This document shows, piece after piece, positions 6,460 through 13,560 of a stretch of 16,128 nt of DNA. This DNA is from Clostridiaceae bacterium (GTDB taxonomy: Bacteria; Bacillota; Clostridia; Oscillospirales; Acutalibacteraceae). The stretch is from contig JAEDIH010000029.1 of assembly GCA_016292575.1 (NCBI GenBank), positions 1-16,128 of the forward strand. The letters run 5' to 3'. The notes below the pieces were generated by a model. The model worked only from the letters and a program-made list of their open reading frames with translations. It had not been told where the DNA came from and did not search any database. The stretch's first letter is position 1; every line of letters starts with the position of its first letter. A program made the translations under genes and the position numbers.

Positions 6460-7875
6460 ATGGTTTTCAGCAGTGCAACCTTTTTGTTTGTTTTTCTTCC
6501 GGTAGTGCTGTTATTATATTTTGTTCCGCTTTTTCGGAAGGAAAGACAAAAGGAGCTAACAAAAAAGAATATCGTGCTCTGCTTATCAAGTCTTGTGTTC
6601 TATGCATGGGGCGAGCCGGTCTACATAGTGCTGATGCTTTTGAGCATCTTTTATAACTATAACGCCGGAATTGACATTGAAAGCCATGAAGCCGAGCCGA
6701 AAAAAAGACGGCGCATCTTTGTCTGCGCCATCATTTTCAATCTGTTTGTTCTCGGGTTTTTCAAGTATTCGGGCTTTGTTGTTGAAAACCTCAATTCGCT
6801 TTTTTCGCTGGGTATCAAATATGAGCCGCTTGCGCTCCCAATCGGAATTTCGTTTTATACGTTTCAGGTCATGTCGTATATTATCGACGTTTATCGCGGC
6901 GACTGCAAAACGCAGCACAGCCTGCTTAATTTTGCAACATATATTTCAATGTTTCCGCAGCTTATCGCCGGACCCATCGTTCAGTATAACGATGTTGAAA
7001 AGTATCTTTCGTACCGGGAGCACAATGTCCGCAAATTTGCCGCAGGCTCGCTGTTTTTCATAAGGGGACTCGGAAAAAAGGTTATTTTTGCAAACACTAT
7101 CGGCGCGGTCTATACCCGGATTTGTTTGGACGGCGTTTCCTCGCTCAGCGCGGTCAACGCCTGGTTCGCAATACTTTGCTATACGCTTCAGATCTATTTC
7201 GACTTTTCCGGCTACAGTGATATGGCGGTAGGACTTGGAAAAATGTTCGGCTTTGACCTTGTTCATAACTTCAATTTTCCCTATTGCGCAGTCAGCATCA
7301 AGGACTTCTGGAGCCGCTGGCACATTTCGCTTTCAAGCTGGTTCCGCGACTATGTCTACATTCCGCTCGGCGGCAACAGGAGGGGAACGGCAAGGACAAT
7401 TTTCAACATTGCGGTTGTCTGGACGCTTACGGGTCTCTGGCACGGAGCCTCCTGGAACTTTGTTGCATGGGGCGCGTTCTACGGAGTTCTGCTCATTTTG
7501 GAAAAGTATGCTTTCAAGGACTTTGCCGAAAAGCTTCCCCGCTTTGTCAGGCGAACTATCACAATGCTCATTGTCATTATCGGCTGGGTCTTTTTTTCAA
7601 GCGAAACGTTGTCAACCGCGGTGGAATTTTTGCGTGCAATGTTCGGCTCAAACGGCTTTGCTTCGGACAGTACGGCGTATCTGCTTTTGAACAATATGTT
7701 CCCGTTTGCCGTAATGAGTCTCAGCGCGCTCGGCTTTTTCAAAAAGCTGCCGACTCTGCGCAATGTTCCGTTGCGGCTTGCGTTTCAGGCGGCAGGCTAT
7801 GTTGCGGTGTTCCTCCTCTGCATTGTCTTCATTGTGAGCAGCACATATAACCCGTTCCTTTATTTCAGATTCTGA
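6460..7875 (+). CDS. MBOAT family O-acyltransferase (AlgI/DltB-like)
   Basis: This 471-residue polytopic membrane protein belongs to the MBOAT family, in the AlgI/PatA group that moves acetyl groups across the membrane to polysaccharides. Diagnostic segments are the N-terminal VFSSATFLFVFLPVVLLLYF, the mid-protein PIGISFYTFQVMSYIIDVYR, FPQLIAGPIVQY, and FWSRWHISLSSWFRDYVYIP followed by LGGNRRG. The conserved active-site His is His328 in TGLWHGASWNF; His288 lies in the RWHIS motif. Length and motif order are normal for the family and the frame is intact. AAAGGAG (6446-6452) gives the ATG at 6460. The neighbours (SGNH, DUF4358, DHHW) indicate that it passes acetyl, probably from acetyl-CoA, to the extracytoplasmic enzymes of the operon. 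The polymer modified cannot be told from sequence. Confidence 0.93.
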   Translation: MVFSSATFLFVFLPVVLLLYFVPLFRKERQKELTKKNIVLCLSSLVFYAWGEPVYIVLMLLSIFYNYNAGIDIESHEAEPKKRRRIFVCAIIFNLFVLGFFKYSGFVVENLNSLFSLGIKYEPLALPIGISFYTFQVMSYIIDVYRGDCKTQHSLLNFATYISMFPQLIAGPIVQYNDVEKYLSYREHNVRKFAAGSLFFIRGLGKKVIFANTIGAVYTRICLDGVSSLSAVNAWFAILCYTLQIYFDFSGYSDMAVGLGKMFGFDLVHNFNFPYCAVSIKDFWSRWHISLSSWFRDYVYIPLGGNRRGTARTIFNIAVVWTLTGLWHGASWNFVAWGAFYGVLLILEKYAFKDFAEKLPRFVRRTITMLIVIIGWVFFSSETLSTAVEFLRAMFGSNGFASDSTAYLLLNNMFPFAVMSLSALGFFKKLPTLRNVPLRLAFQAAGYVAVFLLCIVFIVSSTYNPFLYFRF

Positions 7876-7886
7876 GAGGTTGAAAA

Positions 7887-9065
7887 ATGATAGACAGCTC
7901 CGTTCGGAAAAACAAAAAACAGAATAAAAAACTGCGGGTAACAGCAGTCTGCGCCGTAACGTCTGCCGTGTTTGTCCTGCTTGTTTTCGGCGTGCTTGCC
8001 CTTGCCGTTGCAACGCCGGACCGGGAAAAATCCGAGAGCGAAAACCGTGTGCTGAAGCAGTTTCCGGCAATTACGCTTTCCTCTGTTTTTGACGGCTCGT
8101 TCATGAAAAGCTTTGAAACCTATTTTAACGACCAGTTTCCGTTAAGGGACAAGCTTATAGCTTTTAAAAGCGGCTTTGAGCGTATGCTTGGAAAAACACA
8201 GGAAAACGGCGTTTATATCGGCAGGGACAACTTCCTTTTTGAAGAGCCTGCAAGGGTTGACAGCAAAAAGCTCGGGGAGCTGACGGGGGCTGTTGCAAAG
8301 TTTTCGCAAAGCAACAAAAAGCTCAAAAAAGCTTTCATTCTCTCCCCGAATGCTTCGGATATTCTGCCGGACAAATTGCCTGATGCGCTTAAAATCCCGG
8401 ACAGGAGCGAGGCTTTTTCCGCCGTTAAAAAGGCGCTCTCGTCATATTCGTGGATAGACTGCAAAACGATTTTTGAAAAGCAAAAGGAAAAGGACGCCCT
8501 TTTTTACCGCACCGATCACCACTGGACAACCCGTGCGGCGTATCTTGCGTTCAAAAACCTTGCTGCACAGTGGGAACTCGGAGCAAGAGATAAAAACTAT
8601 TCGTTCTACACCGTTTCCGACTCCTTCCGTGGTACGCTTTCCTCAACCGCCGCCGTAAACGACGCAGCGGACAAGATTGAAATCTGCGTTCCTAAAAAGC
8701 AGGAGGGCAGGTTCACGGTGCTTTATGAAGCCTCCGGCAGAAAAACGGCAACGTTTTTTGAAAAGGACAAGCTTTTGCAAAAGAATCAGTATGAGGTTTT
8801 CTTCGGTGGGAATTACGACAAGGTTATCATTTCAACAGCTACTGAAACAACTGCGTCTCTGCTGGTTTTCAAGGATTCCTATGCCAACTGCCTTTTGCCT
8901 ATGCTTACGCCGTATTTTTCAAAGATAGTCGTTATTGACCCGAGATATTTTTCCGACTCGCTCAAGGAAGTTATGGACGAAACTCAGTTTACCCACGTTT
9001 TGTTCCTGTATAACATGAACACTTTTCTTGGCGATACCTCGCTTGCGGCAACGCTGGCAAGCTGA
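7887..9065 (+). CDS. DHHW family protein (AlgX/AlgJ-like acetyltransferase partner)
   Basis: This 392-residue protein has a basic N-terminus, one transmembrane segment (about residues 18-42), and an extracytoplasmic domain of the DHHW/AlgX-like type. Family signs are the SENRVLKQFP segment after the membrane, YFNDQFPLRDK, the name-giving DHHW (residues 210-213) in YRTDHHWTT, and FKDSYAN with Ser331. By analogy with AlgX (Asp-x-His plus Ser), Asp210, His212 and Ser331 would be the catalytic set that receives acetyl from the MBOAT step and transfers it to the polymer. It lies 11 bp after the MBOAT stop with GAGAGG at 7874-7879 as ribosome site, and the operon ends at the terminator directly downstream. 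Confidence 0.88.
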   Translation: MIDSSVRKNKKQNKKLRVTAVCAVTSAVFVLLVFGVLALAVATPDREKSESENRVLKQFPAITLSSVFDGSFMKSFETYFNDQFPLRDKLIAFKSGFERMLGKTQENGVYIGRDNFLFEEPARVDSKKLGELTGAVAKFSQSNKKLKKAFILSPNASDILPDKLPDALKIPDRSEAFSAVKKALSSYSWIDCKTIFEKQKEKDALFYRTDHHWTTRAAYLAFKNLAAQWELGARDKNYSFYTVSDSFRGTLSSTAAVNDAADKIEICVPKKQEGRFTVLYEASGRKTATFFEKDKLLQKNQYEVFFGGNYDKVIISTATETTASLLVFKDSYANCLLPMLTPYFSKIVVIDPRYFSDSLKEVMDETQFTHVLFLYNMNTFLGDTSLAATLAS

Positions 9066-9075
9066 GCAAAATTTT

Positions 9076-9110
9076 GGAGCTGTTGCACAAGCAGGCGACA
9101 GCTCCTTTTT
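9076..9110 (+). terminator. Terminator of the O-acetylation operon
   Basis: GGAGCTGT (9076-9083) pairs with ACAGCTCC (9098-9105), followed by TTTTT. It sits between convergent genes; on the minus strand the trailing sequence AAAATTTTGC is a poorer T-tract. Confidence 0.88.
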
Positions 9111-9956
9111 CTATACGGCGGTTAGAGTTTTTAGATATGCGTCAATCAGCGCATACGCCTGCTTTCCGTTGTGCATTATGTAAGTGGAATGGTCGGCGTT
9201 TTTAACAACGGCAATTTTGCTTCCCGGTATCGACTCATGAATGAACACCGTGTCCGAAAGGTCCATTATGTCAAACTCGCCTGCAACAACATAGGTCGGA
9301 CACTTGATTTTTGCAAGGTCGTCTTTTGTCATCTGAGGTTGTTCAAGCATCATGTCGTTGAGCTTGTCCGGGTGGCGCTTGTTGTTGATTTTGACGTAAA
9401 TTGTAAAGCGCGGCTTGAAGGTATCCGGACGGCTGTTTGCACCGCAGGAAACAAGACCGCCGAGCAGGTCGGGATAGGTGTAGGCCACCGTAAGACCGAC
9501 TATTGCGCCGTCGCTGTGACCGACAAGATAGGGCTTTTCAAGCTTCATTTTTTCAATGAACTCCTTAACATCCTTTGCCATGAGGTCGTAGGAGATTACA
9601 CCCGGGTCGCTGCTTTCGCCGTGGCAGCGGCTGTCAATGGAGTAGACCGTGTAGCTGTTTGCAAGATACCTTGCAGTTTCATCAAGATCCTTGTGGTTTC
9701 GTGCGTTGCCGTGGATGAGCACAAGCGAGGGTCCGCCTTTGCCGTAGACTGCGTAATGCATTTTTACCTCGCTGAGCTGAACGTCGCCCTCGCTTTCGGG
9801 ACCTGAAACAGGCTCGGGAACGGAGGCTGTGTCAAGCGTTATGAGATTATGCTTTTTTGAAGCAATGCGTACCGAAGCAAGCCATACGCCCGTTCCAAGT
9901 GCCGCTGCAAGTATAAGGCAACCGATGATCTTTGCCGCTTTTTTGCCTTTTTTCAT
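9111..9956 (-). CDS. Membrane-anchored alpha/beta hydrolase
   Basis: The 281-residue protein has a short basic N-terminus and one hydrophobic segment (about residues 8-30), so it is likely anchored outside the cytoplasmic membrane or is exported. The rest is a canonical alpha/beta hydrolase: LVLIHGNARN oxyanion loop, IDSRCHGESS, nucleophile elbow GHSDG with Ser148, acid Asp229 in AGEFDIMD and His256 in NADHSTYI. The substrate is unknown; this group includes esterases and C-C hydrolases. On the minus strand AAGGAGG (9967-9973 as plus CCTCCTT) precedes the ATG at 9956 by 10 nt, so an upstream in-frame start (10043) is not used. It is convergent with the acetylation operon and divergent from the next gene, with its own promoter at 10009-10037. 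Confidence 0.85.
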   Translation of the reverse strand: MKKGKKAAKIIGCLILAAALGTGVWLASVRIASKKHNLITLDTASVPEPVSGPESEGDVQLSEVKMHYAVYGKGGPSLVLIHGNARNHKDLDETARYLANSYTVYSIDSRCHGESSDPGVISYDLMAKDVKEFIEKMKLEKPYLVGHSDGAIVGLTVAYTYPDLLGGLVSCGANSRPDTFKPRFTIYVKINNKRHPDKLNDMMLEQPQMTKDDLAKIKCPTYVVAGEFDIMDLSDTVFIHESIPGSKIAVVKNADHSTYIMHNGKQAYALIDAYLKTLTAV

Positions 9957-10008
9957 TTTTCGTTTTCCTCCTTGAATATTCACAAAAGCCGGAACGGCTC
10001 TTTTTTCA

Positions 10009-10037
10009 AGTATAACCGCAGTCATGTTCAATGTCAA
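10009..10037 (-). promoter_or_regulatory. Promoter of the minus-strand alpha/beta hydrolase
   Basis: Read on the minus strand: TTGACA (plus 10032-10037), a 17-bp spacer, TATACT (plus 10009-10014). This is a near-consensus sigma-A promoter about 50 bp before the start codon. Confidence 0.75.
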
Positions 10038-10060
10038 TAACAATTTTGTCAGGCGCGCCC

Positions 10061-10089
10061 TTGACGAACATGTGCAAAAATATTATAAT
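10061..10089 (+). promoter_or_regulatory. Promoter of the 105-residue unknown protein
   Basis: TTGACG (10061-10066), a 17-bp spacer and a perfect TATAAT (10084-10089). It lies back to back with the hydrolase promoter; the two -35 boxes are 23 bp apart, leaving room for a shared regulator. Confidence 0.78.
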
Positions 10090-10119
10090 TAGACGAAAAA
10101 TTTGAAAGGGGAAAAGGCA

Positions 10120-10437
10120 ATGCTTGGAATCGGAAAATGGAAAGGCGAAATTTCAACAGTCGTACTCAAGGGAACCGTATTTTTTGATATTGACTGCAAC
10201 GACGGCGTCTATGCGGTCGATATCCGGCTGCCCTCGCCGATGAACGGCGTGAAGATAATATTCGATGAAATTCATGAGGAGGGCAATTCCCTTGTCGGAA
10301 CAGGCTCTATATCCGTTATGAAAAACAAAACCGTTGAAACAAAAATAACCTTTGAAGAGGACGGCAGAGTTAAAGCCTTCATGAAAATTCCGATGCTCGG
10401 AAAGGTCGTAATGAAAAACATTATAAAAATCGACTGA
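10120..10437 (+). CDS. Conserved-looking hypothetical protein, 105 aa
   Basis: I do not recognise this protein. It has 105 residues, no signal peptide and no transmembrane segment. The sequence alternates hydrophobic and polar residues (GKWKGEISTVVLKGTVFFDI, then RLPSPMNGVKIIF, then TVETKITFEEDGRVKAFMKI), which suggests a small beta-barrel or beta-sandwich of about eight strands, like lipocalin/FABP-type or DUF-type binding domains. It ends with a basic, methionine-containing strand (MLGKVVMKNIIKID). AAAGGGG (10105-10111) gives the ATG at 10120, and the promoter at 10061-10089 is close to consensus, so it is very probably expressed. No terminator is obvious after it. Confidence 0.75.
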   Translation: MLGIGKWKGEISTVVLKGTVFFDIDCNDGVYAVDIRLPSPMNGVKIIFDEIHEEGNSLVGTGSISVMKNKTVETKITFEEDGRVKAFMKIPMLGKVVMKNIIKID

Positions 10438-10874
10438 CTTTGCCGCGCGAGAACTTCCGATAATTACCCACGCAGCACAATTAATCATAGGCTGCCTATA
10501 ATTTTAACGGTTCAAAAAGGACATGCGGCAAATAATAATAGCGACGAAAAAAGTCGCCCCCAAAAAAACACAATGGCATACAAAACCATTAAAATGTCAA
10601 ACAGTTTTTGGCTGTTTTTAACAAAATGTTGAAAAGGGCTTTATTTTTGACCTGAGTAGTGATATAATAACTTGGTTTGAAGGACATTTATACCCGGCTG
10701 ACGGTTGAACCTTTTTTCAAAGCCGGGTCAGATATATCGGGCGGTCGCCGGGTGCTTTTGTTTTTTCGGCAACGGACGGCTGCGTGCAAAGTGCGGTTTT
10801 CCGGCGCGTTCTGACCGTCTGCCGCAGCTTTGAGATGCTATGCCGCACTGAGCGGTGAAAAGAGGAGAACTGTT
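10438..10874. other. Long intergenic region and structured murA leader (437 bp)
   Basis: No coding sequence is seen. From 10438 to 10640 there are a short GCGAC/GTCGC inverted repeat (10541-10557) without a plus-strand T-run and a weak GCAGC/GGCTGC pairing, but no clear terminator for the preceding gene. A promoter at 10660-10668 starts an approximately 200-nt GC-rich leader. It contains a stem ACCCGGCT (10692-10699)/AGCCGGGT (10721-10728) with an inner TTGAA/TTCAA helix. A longer-range pairing, AGTGCGG (10790-10796) with CCGCACT (10843-10849), ends shortly before the ribosome site at 10861. The layout suggests post-transcriptional control of murA; I recognise no known RNA family. Confidence 0.5.
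10660..10668 (+). promoter_or_regulatory. Extended -10 promoter upstream of murA
   Basis: TGATATAAT gives a perfect TATAAT (10663-10668) with a TG extension at 10660-10661. The -35 region at the right distance (TTTATT, 10640-10645) is weak, as is common with extended -10 promoters. Confidence 0.6.
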
Positions 10875-12167
10875 TTGGAAAAGCTTATAATAAAGGGCGG
10901 CAACAGGCTGTGCGGCTCGGTTGATATAAGCGGCGCAAAGAATGCCGCCGTTGCTATTATTCCCGCAACCTTGCTTGCGCAGGACGTCTGCCGCATTGAA
11001 AATATTCCCAACATCAGCGATGTCAGCTGTATGGTCAAAATTCTCAGCAACATGGGCGCTTTGGTGAAGTACATCAACAAGCACACCATTGAGATTGATA
11101 CGCGCCATGTCAATTCCTACATTGTTCCCCATGAAATGACAAAAAAACTGCGCGCCTCCTATTATCTCATCGGCGCACTGCTCGGAAGATACGGCCGTGC
11201 AAAGGTTGCCCTTCCCGGCGGCTGCAACTTCGGCGTCCGTCCGATTGATTTGCATATAAAGGGCTTTGAGCTTTTGGGTGCAACGGCAACCGTTGTTGAA
11301 AACGCAATGATCAACGCCCATGCAGACCGTTTGACCGGAAGTCTTGTTTATATGGACAAGGTTTCCGTGGGCGCAACCATTAACATTATGCTTGCCGCAG
11401 TCAAGGCGAGAGGGCTTACCATAATTGAAAACGCCGCCAAGGAGCCGCACATTGTTGACCTTGCAAACTTCCTCAATGCAATGGGCGCAGACGTTCGCGG
11501 CGCAGGCACCGATGTTATCAAAATCCACGGCGTATCCTCGCTCCACGGCTGCACATACTCAATTATTCCCGATCAGATTGAAGCCGGCACCTATATGGTT
11601 GCCGCGGCGGCAACCGCAGGGAATGTCCTCATTAAGAACGTTATTCCTAAGCACCTTGAGTCGATTACCGCAAAGCTTATCGAGTGCGGCGCAAGGGTAA
11701 CAGAATATGACGATTCCATCCGTGTGGAATCGGACGGAAATTTTAAAAAGTGCAACATCAAAACAATGCCGCACCCCGGTTTCCCGACTGATATGCAGCC
11801 TCAGATGAGCGTTATCCTTTCCATTGCAAACGGAACAAGCGTGGTTTCCGAGGGTGTTTGGGATAACCGCTTCAAATATGTTGATCAGCTTGTTAGAATG
11901 GGCGCAAACGTTCAGGTTAACGGAACCATCGCAGTTTTCCAGGGCGTTGAATGTCTTTCCGGTGCTCCCGTTAAGGCGGACGACCTTCGTGCAGGCGCGG
12001 CAATGGTTATTGCAGGTCTTGTTGCGCGCGGCGTTACCGAGGTTGAGGATATTATTTACATTGACCGCGGCTATGAGGACTATGTTGAAAAATTTAAAGC
12101 TCTCGGTGCCGACATCGAAAGGGAGGTTTTCCTTGACGATGAAAACAAAGCAACCGCCGCAGGCTGA
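10875..12167 (+). CDS. murA: UDP-N-acetylglucosamine 1-carboxyvinyltransferase MurA
   Basis: MurA transfers enolpyruvate from phosphoenolpyruvate to UDP-N-acetylglucosamine, the first committed step of peptidoglycan synthesis, in the cytoplasm. The 430-residue product is of normal length. With the TTG at 10875 as start, the conserved Lys22-Asn23 pair falls in SGAKNAA at exactly the usual numbering. The catalytic Cys117 sits in PGGCNFGVRPIDLHIKG, so the enzyme is of the fosfomycin-sensitive Cys type. FPTDMQPQ and DLRAGAAMVIAG are also canonical. AGAGGAG (10861-10867) supports the TTG start; the more upstream in-frame TTG lacks a site. Some Bacillota carry two MurA paralogues, and I cannot tell which one this is. 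It has its own promoter, a long structured leader and a terminator. Confidence 0.95.
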   Translation: MEKLIIKGGNRLCGSVDISGAKNAAVAIIPATLLAQDVCRIENIPNISDVSCMVKILSNMGALVKYINKHTIEIDTRHVNSYIVPHEMTKKLRASYYLIGALLGRYGRAKVALPGGCNFGVRPIDLHIKGFELLGATATVVENAMINAHADRLTGSLVYMDKVSVGATINIMLAAVKARGLTIIENAAKEPHIVDLANFLNAMGADVRGAGTDVIKIHGVSSLHGCTYSIIPDQIEAGTYMVAAAATAGNVLIKNVIPKHLESITAKLIECGARVTEYDDSIRVESDGNFKKCNIKTMPHPGFPTDMQPQMSVILSIANGTSVVSEGVWDNRFKYVDQLVRMGANVQVNGTIAVFQGVECLSGAPVKADDLRAGAAMVIAGLVARGVTEVEDIIYIDRGYEDYVEKFKALGADIEREVFLDDENKATAAG

Positions 12168-12173
12168 ATAAGC

Positions 12174-12197
12174 AAAAAGGAGCTTCGGCTCCTTTTT
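12174..12197 (+). terminator. Terminator between murA and walJ
   Basis: AAAAAGGAGC and GCTCCTTTTT flank a TTCG tetraloop (12184-12187). The stem is short (5 GC-containing pairs plus A/T pairs), but the UUCG loop and T5 are typical of intrinsic terminators. It lies only 30 bp before the walJ start. Confidence 0.85.
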
Positions 12198-12226
12198 CCG
12201 TTTTTTTCGTAAAGGACTGATATATT

Positions 12227-13018
12227 TTGGCAAGGTTTTGTTCTCTTTTTTCCTCCTCTTCGGGGAATGCAACCTTCATAGGCTCATCAAAAACAGGAAT
12301 ACTCATTGACGCGGGAGTCAGCGCAAAAAGGCTCAGGGAGGCGCTGCTTGCAAGGGAAATTGACCCTGCCTCGCTTTCGGCAATTTTTGTCACCCACGAG
12401 CACAGCGACCACATCAAAGGTATCCGTGCGCTTGCGTCAAGCTTTAAAATCCCGGTTTTTGCAACGCAGGGCACACTGCGCGGTATGGAGGACGCAGGCG
12501 TGCTGAGCGGCAAGTTTCCCGTCTTTGAGCTTTCCGAAAACGGCAATGAAGTCGGTGACCTTGTTGTCCGCTCATTCAGAACTCCGCACGACAGCAACGA
12601 AAGCTGCGGCTTTCGAATCGATTTTCCGGACGGAAGGACAGCCGCCGTTGCAACGGATATCGGCACGGTAACAAACGAGGTGCTGTGCGGCATTATCGGC
12701 TGCGACCTTGTTATGCTTGAGTCGAATCATGATGTGGGTATGCTCCGGAACGGTCCCTATCCCTATTATCTCAAGCGCCGTATTCTTTCAAACAGAGGTC
12801 ACCTTTCAAACGAAAGCTGTGCCTCGGTTGCGCGCGACCTTGTTGAGCGCGGAACAACCCGCCTTTTCCTCGGTCACCTGAGCGCGGAAAACAACATTCC
12901 TGACCTTGCTTACCAGACAAGCCTTTGCACCATTTCCGAAAGCGGAGCGCAAATTAACAGCGACTATATGCTTGAGGTGAATCCCATGGAAAACTTTGAG
13001 GATATTGTGAGGTTTTAA
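12227..13018 (+). CDS. walJ: MBL-fold metallohydrolase WalJ/YycJ
   Basis: The 263-residue protein is a metallo-beta-lactamase-fold hydrolase of the YycJ/WalJ type, linked in Bacillota to the WalRK cell-wall system and reported as a double-strand DNA exonuclease in Bacillus. Visible features are the N-terminal FCSLFSSSSGNATFIGS signature, GILIDAGVS, the metal-binding THEHSDH motif (His57, His59, Asp61, His62), TPHDSNESCGFRI, ATDIGTV, LESNHD and FLGHLSAENN near the C-terminus. Length is normal. The start is a TTG preceded by AAAGGA (12211-12216). No walRK genes are nearby; instead rlmH follows after 3 bp, a common pairing in Bacillota. Because a terminator lies just before the gene, expression must come from readthrough or an unseen promoter within murA. 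Confidence 0.92.
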   Translation: MARFCSLFSSSSGNATFIGSSKTGILIDAGVSAKRLREALLAREIDPASLSAIFVTHEHSDHIKGIRALASSFKIPVFATQGTLRGMEDAGVLSGKFPVFELSENGNEVGDLVVRSFRTPHDSNESCGFRIDFPDGRTAAVATDIGTVTNEVLCGIIGCDLVMLESNHDVGMLRNGPYPYYLKRRILSNRGHLSNESCASVARDLVERGTTRLFLGHLSAENNIPDLAYQTSLCTISESGAQINSDYMLEVNPMENFEDIVRF

Positions 13019-13021
13019 ATA

Positions 13022-13504
13022 ATGCTTGAGGTCACTGTCATCTGCATTGGAAAGCTCAAGGAAAAATATCTGCGTGACGCTTCGGCTGAATACCAAAAGC
13101 GCCTTTCCTCGCTTTGCAGGCTTTCGGTCGTTGAGCTTCCGGCTGAAAAGCTCAACGATAATCCATCTAAAAAGGAGATTGAAGCGGCACTTTTGACCGA
13201 AGGCAGAAGAATACTTGAAAAAATTCCCGAGCGCGCCGCAGTCTTTTCAATGTGCATTGAGGGAAAAGAGCTTTCCTCAGAGGAGCTTTCAAAAAAAATG
13301 TTCTCCCTTGCTTCTCAGGGAATCGGAAAAATCGTGTTTGTCATCGGCGGTTCGTTCGGCCTTTCGCCGCTTGTTAAGGAAAAAAGTGCCTTGCGCCTTT
13401 CCGTGAGCCGCATGACCTTTCCGCATCAGCTTTTCAGGGTGATGCTGCTTGAGCAGATTTATCGCGCGATCCAGATTGAAAACGGTTCAAAGTATCATAA
13501 ATAA
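13022..13504 (+). CDS. rlmH: 23S rRNA (pseudouridine1915-N3)-methyltransferase RlmH
   Basis: RlmH is a SPOUT-fold dimer that methylates N3 of pseudouridine 1915 in helix 69 of 23S rRNA, using S-adenosylmethionine. The 160-residue product carries all the hallmarks: N-terminal ICIGKLKEKYL, the central VFVIGGSFGLS loop of the trefoil knot, and the C-terminal LSVSRMTFPHQLFRV, LLEQIYRAIQI and terminal KYHK. It starts 3 bp after the walJ stop with GTGAGG (13007-13012) inside the walJ end, so the two are cotranscribed and probably coupled. Confidence 0.96.
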   Translation: MLEVTVICIGKLKEKYLRDASAEYQKRLSSLCRLSVVELPAEKLNDNPSKKEIEAALLTEGRRILEKIPERAAVFSMCIEGKELSSEELSKKMFSLASQGIGKIVFVIGGSFGLSPLVKEKSALRLSVSRMTFPHQLFRVMLLEQIYRAIQIENGSKYHK

Positions 13505-13550
13505 AAACTTTGCCCGCCCACCGCAATGGTGAACGGGCGATTATTATTAA
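13503..13550. terminator. Shared terminator between convergent rlmH and the phosphodiesterase gene
   Basis: GCCCG (13512-13516) pairs with CGGGC (13534-13538) and CACC (13519-13522) with GGTG (13528-13531). On the minus strand the stem is followed by a run of T (plus A 13503-13507), a good terminator for the 13561-14616 gene. On the plus strand only GATTATTATT follows, so it is weaker for rlmH. Confidence 0.75.
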
Positions 13551-13560
13551 TCAGAGAGTA

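Noticed and set aside
10541..10557. GCGAC/GTCGC hairpin as terminator of the 105-residue gene
   Set aside because: It is followed by C and A runs on the plus strand, not by T, and lies more than 100 bp after the stop codon.
10728..11546. Long minus-strand ORF (272 codons) inside murA
   Set aside because: It is a frame shadow of the strongly conserved murA sequence; its composition (many Asn, Cys, His) is typical of antisense translation and it has no ribosome site.
11559..12272. Long minus-strand ORF across the murA end and walJ start
   Set aside because: Shadow of murA; it crosses a clear plus-strand terminator and resembles no protein.
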